Shown: positions 55,948 through 62,398 of the stretch, in pieces
Layout: the number at the start of each line of letters is the position of its first letter
Position numbering within the stretch: the stretch's first letter is position 1
Position numbers and translations under genes: made by a program
Assembly (NCBI GenBank): GCA_017306715.1
Contig: JAFKHV010000021.1
Span: 1-62,398, forward strand
Direction: 5' to 3'
Length of the DNA stretch: 62,398 nt
DNA from: Legionella sp.
GTDB taxonomy: Bacteria; Pseudomonadota; Gammaproteobacteria; Legionellales; Legionellaceae
The notes under the pieces: generated by a model
The model's input: only the letters and a program-made list of their open reading frames with translations
What the model was told of the DNA's origin: nothing
Databases searched by the model: none

Positions 55948-56822
55948 ATAATCGATTGAGACTTGCTTTACAAAAGAAAGGCCGACTGGCTGAGGAATCT
56001 CTCACTTTGCTTCAACAATGCGGATTAAAATTCCGCATCAAACCCAATGCGCTCATCACTCATATTGAAAATTTCCCCATTGATTTATTGTTTGTTCGCG
56101 ATGATGACATCCCTACTTTGGTTTTAGACGGTTTATGTGACGGCGGCATTGTTGGTCAAAATATGCTGTATGAATCTTCGTTGGCCCAGCCACCGCTAAA
56201 TGATTGGGAAGTTATCGCCCCCTTAGCTAAATGTACTTGCCGCCTGTCAATCGCTGTCAATGATACATTTTACTATAAAGATATATCTGACCTAAGCGGG
56301 AAACGTATCGCTACAAGCTATCCCAATTTACTGCAGCAATATCTACAAGCAAAACAAATAAAAAGTGAAATCCTTACTCTTTCAGGCTCAGTTGAGGTAG
56401 CACCACGCATGGGCATGGCGGATGCAATCTGTGATTTAGTCTCCACCGGCCAAACTTTGGAAGAAAATCAGCTTAAAGAAGTTGAAACCATCATGCACAG
56501 TGAGGCCGTATTAATTAAAAATAAAAATACGCACTCATTTCCAGAACTCTTTACCCTGCTTGCACGCAGAATAAAGGCGGTTCAACAAGCATTAGAACGA
56601 AAATACATTGTTTTCCATGCACCCTTTGTTGCGCTTTCTGCAATTGCCAAGCAACTCCCCGGGGCTGAAGCACCTACTATTGTCCCTTTACCCCATTGCA
56701 CAGAAAAGGTTGCGGTCCATGTGGTCTCAACCGAGCGAATTTTTTGGAATACTTTAGAACGCATTCAACAACTGGGTGCCAGTTCAATTTTAGTATTACC
56801 CATAGAACAAATGTTGGAGTAG
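55944..56822 (+). CDS. hisG: ATP phosphoribosyltransferase (long form)
   Basis: First committed step of histidine synthesis: ATP plus PRPP gives PR-ATP. GTG start at 55944 (GGAGGAAAC upstream) gives 292 residues, the long form with a C-terminal ACT-like regulatory domain for histidine feedback. Motifs: RLALQKKGRL, LVFVRDDDIP-like LLFVRDDDIPTLVLDG, GSVEVAPRMGMADAICDLVSTG (PRPP site) and the C-terminal APTIVPLPH, VHVVSTE. Readings upstream of 55944 were rejected because they run inside the yerC-like gene. Confidence 0.95.
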   Translation: MNNRLRLALQKKGRLAEESLTLLQQCGLKFRIKPNALITHIENFPIDLLFVRDDDIPTLVLDGLCDGGIVGQNMLYESSLAQPPLNDWEVIAPLAKCTCRLSIAVNDTFYYKDISDLSGKRIATSYPNLLQQYLQAKQIKSEILTLSGSVEVAPRMGMADAICDLVSTGQTLEENQLKEVETIMHSEAVLIKNKNTHSFPELFTLLARRIKAVQQALERKYIVFHAPFVALSAIAKQLPGAEAPTIVPLPHCTEKVAVHVVSTERIFWNTLERIQQLGASSILVLPIEQMLE

Positions 56823-56827
56823 ATGCG

Positions 56828-58126
56828 ATGTTGACTATAAAAATTTGGGACTGTTTAACCAAAGACGAACAAAAAGCCTGCTTAAAAAGACCAGTGCAGA
56901 AATATAAAGAGAGAGAACAGGCGGTGCAAGAAATTCTAATTCAGGTCCGTGAACAAGGTGATGCTGCCCTTTATGAACTCACAACTCGCTTCGACCAAGT
57001 TAATCTATCCTCAATTAGGACCTCGATTACAACAAAAGACTCATCTGCATTGCCGCTTAAAACGCTTAAGGCGATAGAGCAGGCCATTAGGAATATCCGC
57101 GCATATCACAAAACACAATTACCACAAACACAAAGGATGTCCCCCATCTCCGGAGTTACGATAACTACCGTATATAAACCGTTAAAACGCGTGGGAATTT
57201 ATGTCCCTCAGGGTTTAATCTCTTCTTTATTGATGCAGGTAGTACCGGCACAAGTTGCCGGTTGCGCCGAAATTATTATCTGCACCCCCCCGAATGCTGA
57301 GGGAGAAATTGCTGCATCCATTCGCGGTGCAGCCGCTTTATGTGGGATTGACAAAATTTACACACTGGGTGGCGCGCACGCGATTGCAGCAATGGCTTAT
57401 GGTACAGAAACGGTTCCAAAAGTAGATAAAATATTCGGGCCCGGCAATAGTTATGTCACCCAGGCTAAAAATATAGTAGCCCAAGATCCTGAGGGTGCTG
57501 CGATTGATTTGCCTGCTGGGCCTTCTGAAGCAATGATCGTGGCAGGAAAAGAAGCCAATCCTGATTTTATTGCGGCAGATCTGCTCGCACAAGCAGAGCA
57601 TGGTGGTGACTCCCAGGTCATACTCATTTGTGATAATGAAGGTCTTGCTCTGCGAGTTAATGAGGCACTTAGACAACAGGCCAAAAAGCTACCCCGGACA
57701 CCTATTGTGCAGCAAGCCTTTGCACAGAGCTGCATTCTCATCAGCACGAACTTGTCGCAAACTTTAAAAATAATCAATGAATATGCACCAGAACATTTGC
57801 TACTTCAGGGGAGTGATGTAGAACCCCTAAGCGATCAGGTTCAAGCTGCGGGTACTATTTTTCGTGGTGCTTGGGCCGCTGAAGCTTTAGGCGATTATGC
57901 AACCGGCTCCAATCACGTGCTCCCGACCTACGGCTTTGCTCGCAATCATCGTGGTTTAAGTACCCGAGATTTTTTTACGGGGTTTACTGTACAAGATGTA
58001 AACCGACAAGGTTTAAAATCTCTTGCCGAGACCGTAATGACTCTTGCAAAAATGGAACAATTAACCGCACACGCTTATGCAGTGCAGGTGCGATTAAATG
58101 CATTGGAGGTAGGTCAATGTCTATAG
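56828..58126 (+). CDS. hisD: Histidinol dehydrogenase
   Basis: Oxidises L-histidinol to histidine in two NAD steps. ATG at 56828, 5 bases after hisG; 432 residues, family length. Motifs: RVGIYVPQGL, TLGGAHAIAAMAYGTETVPKVDKIFGPG (split across positions 187-215), AGPSEAMIVA, LLAQAEHGGDSQ (catalytic Glu-His), and AGTIFRG...GDYATGSNHVLPT. A longer reading from 56696 lies inside hisG and is rejected. It overlaps hisC by 10 bases. Confidence 0.97.
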   Translation: MLTIKIWDCLTKDEQKACLKRPVQKYKEREQAVQEILIQVREQGDAALYELTTRFDQVNLSSIRTSITTKDSSALPLKTLKAIEQAIRNIRAYHKTQLPQTQRMSPISGVTITTVYKPLKRVGIYVPQGLISSLLMQVVPAQVAGCAEIIICTPPNAEGEIAASIRGAAALCGIDKIYTLGGAHAIAAMAYGTETVPKVDKIFGPGNSYVTQAKNIVAQDPEGAAIDLPAGPSEAMIVAGKEANPDFIAADLLAQAEHGGDSQVILICDNEGLALRVNEALRQQAKKLPRTPIVQQAFAQSCILISTNLSQTLKIINEYAPEHLLLQGSDVEPLSDQVQAAGTIFRGAWAAEALGDYATGSNHVLPTYGFARNHRGLSTRDFFTGFTVQDVNRQGLKSLAETVMTLAKMEQLTAHAYAVQVRLNALEVGQCL

Positions 58127-59172
58127 TCAACCTTGTCCGAACAGATTTACAGCAAAAAATTTATGAGGCAGGCAAAAAACAGGCGCTCCCAATTCGTTTA
58201 CATCTCAATGAACTGGCTTGGGAAATTCCCTCAGCCTTTGGTAGGCCGTTAAATCACTACCCTTGTCGCACGCTCTGGAATGAACTATGTGCCGATCTAG
58301 CGGGAAAATATCAGCTTCCGGTCGACTACATTACCCTCACTCGAGGTGCAGATGACGGCATTGACCTATTATTCCGATTATTTTTGCAATCAGGTTGCGA
58401 TGGCATTTTGCAATGCTCGCCAACTTTTTTCATGTATGAGTTTTATGCAAATTTACAAGGCTGTCTTGTATATGATTGCCCTTTAAATCCTGAGGATAAT
58501 TTTAAGTTTTGCATCAACCAAATTACAGCACAATGGCAAGCAACCTGTAAAATTATCCTGTTATGCTCACCTAATAACCCAACTGGAAACTCGCCCACCA
58601 TAAATCAAATTCGTGAACTATGTCGTGTTTTTAAAAACCGTGCCGCTATTGTTATTGATGAGGCCTATATTGAATTCAGTGCCCAGGAAAGTGCTGTTTC
58701 GTTAATTGAGGAATGCGACAATTTAATTATCTTACGCACTTTATCAAAGGCTTATGGCTTAGCTTCCCTAAGAGTAGGCGCAGTGATTGCCCAGCCCGAT
58801 ATTATCGCAGCACTCAATCAAATCGCCCCACCCTATCCCTTATCAAGCATCGTCATGCAGCAGGCATTAAGTTGCTTAAAGCATGAGTCACGATTTAAAG
58901 CTTATTTAACCGCAACCCAAAGTGCCCGAGCCCAGTTATTCAGTGCATTATCACAGTGTGCGCTTATTGATAAAGTTTATCCTTCTGAAGCTAATTTTCT
59001 TTTAGTAAAGACTCGATACGCATCTACCATCAATCAAGCGTTAAGCAATGTGGGTATCAGCATCAAAAACTTTTCTCAACCTAATCTTCAGCATTACTTA
59101 CGGTTTACCGTCGGAACACCTGCTCAAAATGAGCTCCTACTAAAAACACTAATGCTCTGTGAGGCTTTATGA
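58117..59172 (+). CDS. hisC: Histidinol-phosphate aminotransferase
   Basis: A PLP enzyme converting imidazole-acetol phosphate to histidinol phosphate. The 351-residue protein has LHLNELAWEIP near the start, LTRGADDGIDLLFRLF, LCSPNNPTGN, VIDEAYIEF and the PLP lysine in LRTLSKAYGLASLRVG. Length is normal (about 350). It overlaps hisD by 10 and hisB by 4 bases. Confidence 0.96.
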   Translation: MSIVNLVRTDLQQKIYEAGKKQALPIRLHLNELAWEIPSAFGRPLNHYPCRTLWNELCADLAGKYQLPVDYITLTRGADDGIDLLFRLFLQSGCDGILQCSPTFFMYEFYANLQGCLVYDCPLNPEDNFKFCINQITAQWQATCKIILLCSPNNPTGNSPTINQIRELCRVFKNRAAIVIDEAYIEFSAQESAVSLIEECDNLIILRTLSKAYGLASLRVGAVIAQPDIIAALNQIAPPYPLSSIVMQQALSCLKHESRFKAYLTATQSARAQLFSALSQCALIDKVYPSEANFLLVKTRYASTINQALSNVGISIKNFSQPNLQHYLRFTVGTPAQNELLLKTLMLCEAL

Positions 59173-60227
59173 ACATTTTATTTATTGACCGAGATGGCAC
59201 GCTCATTGAAGAGCCTCAAGATTATCAAGTGGATGCCTTAAATAAAGTGAAGCTTATGCGCGGTGTTATCCCGGCATTATTAAAGCTTCAAGAAGCTGGT
59301 TATCGCCTGGTGATGGTGAGTAATCAAGACGGTTTAGGTACCAAGAGTTTTCCGCAAGTCCAATTTTCAGAATGCCAGGATTTTCTAATAACGCTGTTGC
59401 AATCCCAAGGAATTGAATTCGACCAAATTTTCATTTGCCCCCATTTTGCCAACCAAAACTGTTCGTGTAGAAAACCGCAAATTGGGCTTGTTGTGGAATA
59501 TATTAAAAAGAATGCCATAAATAATAGGGACTCTTGGGTCCTTGGCGATCGCACAACCGACCAGCAATTTGCACAGAACTTAGGTCTTAATTTTTGTCGC
59601 ATCAGTCCAGAGACTCCATGGAGCGATTGTTTAAAACGCATTTTAAAAAAAACACGTAAGGCTAATATTTTGCGCGAAACCCAAGAAACAAAAATAGCAC
59701 TTACAATCGATTTAGAGGACAGTGAAACGAAAACGTCTATCAATACCCCATTGCCTTTTTTTAATCATATGCTCGAACAAGTTGCCAAGCATAGTGGTTT
59801 TTCTCTGCAGCTCTCTGCAGCAGGTGACACCGATGTCGATGACCACCATCTGATTGAAGATGTAGCGATAATATTGGGTACGGCAATTAAACAGGCGTTG
59901 GGTGACAAACAGGGCATCGAACGTTACGGCTTTTTACTCCCCATGGACGAAGCATTAGTTTCCATCGCATTAGACTTAAGTGGTCGTAGCTTTAGTAAAT
60001 TCTCAGGCCAGTTCACCCGCGAACAGGTGGGAGGTATTGCAACTGAAATGATCCCTCACTTTTTTTATTCTTTTGCCCATGCACTGGAAGCAACGCTACA
60101 CATCACGATTGAGGGAAAGAACAACCATCATATGATTGAAGCCTGCTTTAAAGCTCTAGGCCGTGTGTTGAAACAAGCGTGTGCCTGTACGGGTATCAAG
60201 ATACCCAGTACCAAGGGGGTTTTATGA
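59169..60227 (+). CDS. hisB: Bifunctional histidinol-phosphatase / imidazoleglycerol-phosphate dehydratase
   Basis: Two steps of histidine synthesis in one protein, as in E. coli. The N-terminal 165 residues are a HAD phosphatase (FIDRDGTLIEEP, catalytic Asp pair; zinc loop CPHFANQNCSCRKP; LGDRTTDQQFA). The C-terminal IGPD part has INTPLPFFNHMLEQVAKHSG, DTDVDDHHLIEDVAI, and the second HHMIEACFKALGR metal motif. The 352-residue length equals the fused form (355). Overlaps neighbours by 4 bases on both sides. Confidence 0.96.
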   Translation: MNILFIDRDGTLIEEPQDYQVDALNKVKLMRGVIPALLKLQEAGYRLVMVSNQDGLGTKSFPQVQFSECQDFLITLLQSQGIEFDQIFICPHFANQNCSCRKPQIGLVVEYIKKNAINNRDSWVLGDRTTDQQFAQNLGLNFCRISPETPWSDCLKRILKKTRKANILRETQETKIALTIDLEDSETKTSINTPLPFFNHMLEQVAKHSGFSLQLSAAGDTDVDDHHLIEDVAIILGTAIKQALGDKQGIERYGFLLPMDEALVSIALDLSGRSFSKFSGQFTREQVGGIATEMIPHFFYSFAHALEATLHITIEGKNNHHMIEACFKALGRVLKQACACTGIKIPSTKGVL

Positions 60228-60814
60228 TTGCAATTATTGATGTAAGCGGTAATAACCTGGCTTCTGTGGTTAACGCCGTCAAACGTTTAGGTTATGCTGC
60301 GGAGTTGACTCACCAACCCAAAAAACTTGCCGCGGCAAGCCACATCATTCTGCCAGGAGTCGGTACGGCAGCCAGAGGTATGGCCGCTCTAAAACAATAT
60401 AATTTAATTGAGCCCCTGCGTGCCACGTCCAAGCCGTTATTAGGCATTTGTCTTGGCATGCAGCTGTTATTGGATTATAGCGAGGAAGGTAATGTCCCCT
60501 GTTTAGGAATGATTCCAGGTTTTGCAAAACGATTAACGCCGCAAGCAAATATGCCAGTCCCCCATATGGGTTGGAACTCTTTGGAATGGATAAAAACCTG
60601 CCCCTTAGCCCGAGGTTTAAAAACTAAAAGCTGGATGTATTTTGTGCACAGCTATGCTTTACCCGTAACCCAAAATACCCTGGCTGCCTGCAGCTACAGC
60701 GAAAATTTTAGCGCCGTTATAAATAAAGATAATATTTATGGTATGCAATTTCATCCGGAAAAATCATCCGATGAGGGGCTCATTTTACTCAAGAATTTTT
60801 TGGAGCTTACATGA
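60224..60814 (+). CDS. hisH: Imidazole glycerol phosphate synthase glutaminase subunit
   Basis: Supplies ammonia to HisF. ATG at 60224 overlaps the hisB stop (ATGA); 196 residues. Triad motifs: nucleophile in LGICLGMQLLLD, and GMQFHPEKSSDEG (His, Glu). HILPGVGTAARGM marks the oxyanion strand. The longer reading from 60179 was rejected. Confidence 0.96.
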   Translation: MIAIIDVSGNNLASVVNAVKRLGYAAELTHQPKKLAAASHIILPGVGTAARGMAALKQYNLIEPLRATSKPLLGICLGMQLLLDYSEEGNVPCLGMIPGFAKRLTPQANMPVPHMGWNSLEWIKTCPLARGLKTKSWMYFVHSYALPVTQNTLAACSYSENFSAVINKDNIYGMQFHPEKSSDEGLILLKNFLELT

Positions 60815-61554
60815 AACGAATACCCGCAATCGATTTACAGGCAGGGCGCTGCGTTCGTTTACGTCAGGGCCGATTTGATGATGTAGACGAATATGCAATT
60901 TCTCCTGTGCGTTATGCCAATCTACTCGCAGAAGCTGGTGCCGGTCATCTGCATTTGGTGGATCTGGATGGTGCACGGTTAGGTGTACTAATGCAATCAG
61001 ATCTCGTGCGCACGATGGCCCAAAGTAATTTACAGTTACAAGTAGGTGGAGGAATTCGCTCTCTTGCAGCAGCTAAAGAATATATCGCCTTAGGGGTAAA
61101 TTATTTAGTCATTGGCAGCCTGGCGATTACCCAACCTGATATAGCGAAACAAATGATTACAGAAATTGGCCTCGATAAAATTGTCCTGGCGTTTGATGTG
61201 CGTATAACTGAGTCGAGGATATATCCTGCAATCCATGGTTGGCAGCAAAATTCAACAAAAAACTTATGGGATATTGTAAAGGAGTATTACGAATTTGGCG
61301 TTAAAACCATTTTATGCACGGACATCGCCTGTGATGGTATGCTGCAGGGGCCTAATTTTTGGTTATACCAGGAAGCCGTTCAACGCTTCCCAAACATTCA
61401 GTGGCAAGCGTCAGGTGGCATTCGTCACTTGAAAGATGTAAAAGAATTAGAAGAACTTGGAGTGGACGCGGCAATATTGGGTAAATGTCTCTACCAGGAG
61501 CATGTTCCATTGACCCAATGGTTTCAGTCTCCCGTTGATGAAGGAGCAAATTGA
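60811..61554 (+). CDS. hisA: ProFAR isomerase (phosphoribosylformimino-AICAR-P isomerase)
   Basis: A (beta-alpha)8 barrel catalysing the Amadori rearrangement of ProFAR to PRFAR. The 247-residue protein shows the first catalytic Asp in IPAIDLQAGRCVRLRQG, phosphate sites VGGGIRS and SGGIRHLKDV, and the second Asp in ILCTDIACDGMLQGPN. Overlaps hisH by 4 bases and shares one base with hisF. Confidence 0.96.
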   Translation: MKRIPAIDLQAGRCVRLRQGRFDDVDEYAISPVRYANLLAEAGAGHLHLVDLDGARLGVLMQSDLVRTMAQSNLQLQVGGGIRSLAAAKEYIALGVNYLVIGSLAITQPDIAKQMITEIGLDKIVLAFDVRITESRIYPAIHGWQQNSTKNLWDIVKEYYEFGVKTILCTDIACDGMLQGPNFWLYQEAVQRFPNIQWQASGGIRHLKDVKELEELGVDAAILGKCLYQEHVPLTQWFQSPVDEGAN

Positions 61555-62321
61555 TGTTATGCAAACGCATTATACCCTGTTTGGATGTACGCAATAATCA
61601 AGTAGTTAAAGGCGTACGCTTCAAAAACCATCGCATTTTAGGCGAGGTGCTCCCCATGGCTAAATATTATTCCGACGCTGGTGCAGATGAGCTGGTTTTT
61701 TATGACATAACTGCGAGTGCAGAACGAAGAACACTGCACCAAAAACAAATTCAAGATATCGCCGCAACCATTAATATTCCCTTCACAGTTGCTGGGGGGA
61801 TACGCACCTTGCATCAGGCTCGAGAATTACTTAAGGCGGGTGCAGATAAGGTTTCCATCAATAGCCCTGCGCTGGAAAATCCAGACCTCATTAACCAGTT
61901 GACACAGGAGTTTGGCAGTCAATGTGTCGTAATTGGGGTTGATAGTCTATGGGTACAGGGCGATTACTATGTCTATCAATATACCGGAGACCCTACTAAA
62001 ATGAGGGGTACCCAACGCAAAACCAAAGCCTGGCTACAAGAAGTACAAGATCGTGGCGCAGGTGAGATCGTAATGAACTGCATGCATGCTGATGGTACCC
62101 GCATGGGCTTTGACCAGGAGCAGATTCAAAAAACAACAGCGGCAATCAGTATACCTGTTATTGCATCAGGCGGTGCTGGAACTATTCGTGATTTTAGCGA
62201 ATTGTTTGCGAACACCTCCGTTAGTGGTGCACTCGCAGCAAGTATTTTCCATGAGCAAGTGATTCGTATAGATGAGGTCAAATTGCACTTGTTACAACAA
62301 CAAATAGAGGTAAGAATATGA
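61554..62321 (+). CDS. hisF: Imidazole glycerol phosphate synthase cyclase subunit
   Basis: With HisH forms IGP and AICAR from PRFAR. The ATG at 61554 (AAGGAG 8 bases upstream) gives 255 residues; a TTG just upstream is ignored. Barrel motifs: CKRIIPCLDVRNNQVVKG (Asp), ADELVFYDITAS, VAGGIRTLHQA, INSPALENP, GEIVMNCMHADGTRMGFD and IASGGAGTIRDF. The second catalytic Asp lies in the MHADGT segment. Complete. Confidence 0.97.
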   Translation: MLCKRIIPCLDVRNNQVVKGVRFKNHRILGEVLPMAKYYSDAGADELVFYDITASAERRTLHQKQIQDIAATINIPFTVAGGIRTLHQARELLKAGADKVSINSPALENPDLINQLTQEFGSQCVVIGVDSLWVQGDYYVYQYTGDPTKMRGTQRKTKAWLQEVQDRGAGEIVMNCMHADGTRMGFDQEQIQKTTAAISIPVIASGGAGTIRDFSELFANTSVSGALAASIFHEQVIRIDEVKLHLLQQQIEVRI

Positions 62322-62398
62322 TTCAATTGGACAGTAGTATTCTTAATTGGCATAAAATGGGTGGGCTTATTCCAGCCATTATCCAACATGCAGAAAAT
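62318..62398 (+). CDS. hisI: Phosphoribosyl-AMP cyclohydrolase HisI (likely HisIE), cut by window edge
   Basis: Only the first 27 codons are present (MIQLDSSILNWHKMGGLIPA and on), overlapping hisF at an ATGA junction. The start resembles HisIE proteins, which usually continue to VLMLAYMN and a C-terminal PR-ATP pyrophosphatase. Whether it is bifunctional cannot be seen. Confidence 0.85.
   Translation, partial: MIQLDSSILNWHKMGGLIPAIIQHAEN

Overview
The window looks like a chromosomal segment of a Legionella species, probably not L. pneumophila itself. This is inferred from gene content: a low-GC gammaproteobacterial backbone (isc genes, clpB, fli/fle flagellar genes, ftsK-lolA-rarA, trxB, aat-infA, a complete-looking his operon) interrupted by long, AT-rich, poorly conserved single genes with eukaryotic-like or repeat architecture and short acidic C-termini. 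That pattern is typical of candidate Dot/Icm (type IVB) effectors. No tRNA, rRNA, CRISPR array or prophage was seen.

Layout. (1) 1-2.9 kb: an 884-residue coiled-coil candidate effector with a C-terminal membrane segment, preceded by two diverging PmrA-box-like sites. (2) 3.0-6.6 kb: iscA, an IscU-like gene lacking all the scaffold cysteines, iscS and trmJ on the minus strand, diverging from suhB. This is the enterobacterial suhB/trmJ/isc order without iscR. (3) 6.7-12.5 kb: three more candidate effectors (short helical repeats; a long ankyrin-like/coiled-coil protein; a protein with a membrane hairpin and its own PmrA-like box), plus a 137-bp tandem intergenic repeat. (4) 12.5-16.6 kb: a convergent spacer with clustered DnaA boxes, then sppA diverging from clpB, which has a sigma-32-like promoter. 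(5) 16.7-23.3 kb: a second accessory block with an orphan gene, a 484-bp element bounded by 49-bp perfect inverted repeats around a dead GIY-YIG nuclease gene, a WipA/WipB-like PPP phosphatase, an LRR protein and two orphans. (6) 23.5-37.6 kb, minus strand: fleS-fleR-fliE-fliF-fliG-fliH-fliI-fliJ, followed without a break by a YhdP/AsmA-like gene, a membrane protein and mpl. (7) 37.8-39.8 kb: a candidate effector with five repeats of exactly 55 residues and a bipartite nuclear-localisation-like tail. (8) 39.8-47.2 kb: ftsK-lolA-rarA diverging from trxB, a membrane-bound cyclic-nucleotide-binding (Popeye-like) gene, aat and infA. This matches the E. coli neighbourhood closely. (9) 47.4-49.6 kb: a lipid-kinase-like gene coupled to a metallophosphoesterase, and a GNAT acetyltransferase. 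(10) 49.9-53.5 kb: a very large ankyrin plus RasGEF-like candidate effector. (11) 53.7-55.6 kb: two DUF883-like membrane-anchored small proteins, a cold-shock protein and pyrE. (12) 55.65 kb to the end: a TrpR/YerC-like regulator coupled to hisG-D-C-B-H-A-F-I, cut by the window edge inside hisI.

The housekeeping blocks are tightly packed with 1-11 bp overlaps (ATGA/GTGA junctions). The accessory genes are monocistronic, carry individual hairpin terminators and have long AT-rich leaders. The strongest leads are the GIY-YIG inverted-repeat element with a likely fossil second end, the repeated PmrA-box plus -10 architecture, the cysteine-less IscU paralogue, the cryptic RasGEF domain, the 55-residue repeat/NLS protein, and the DnaA-box cluster.
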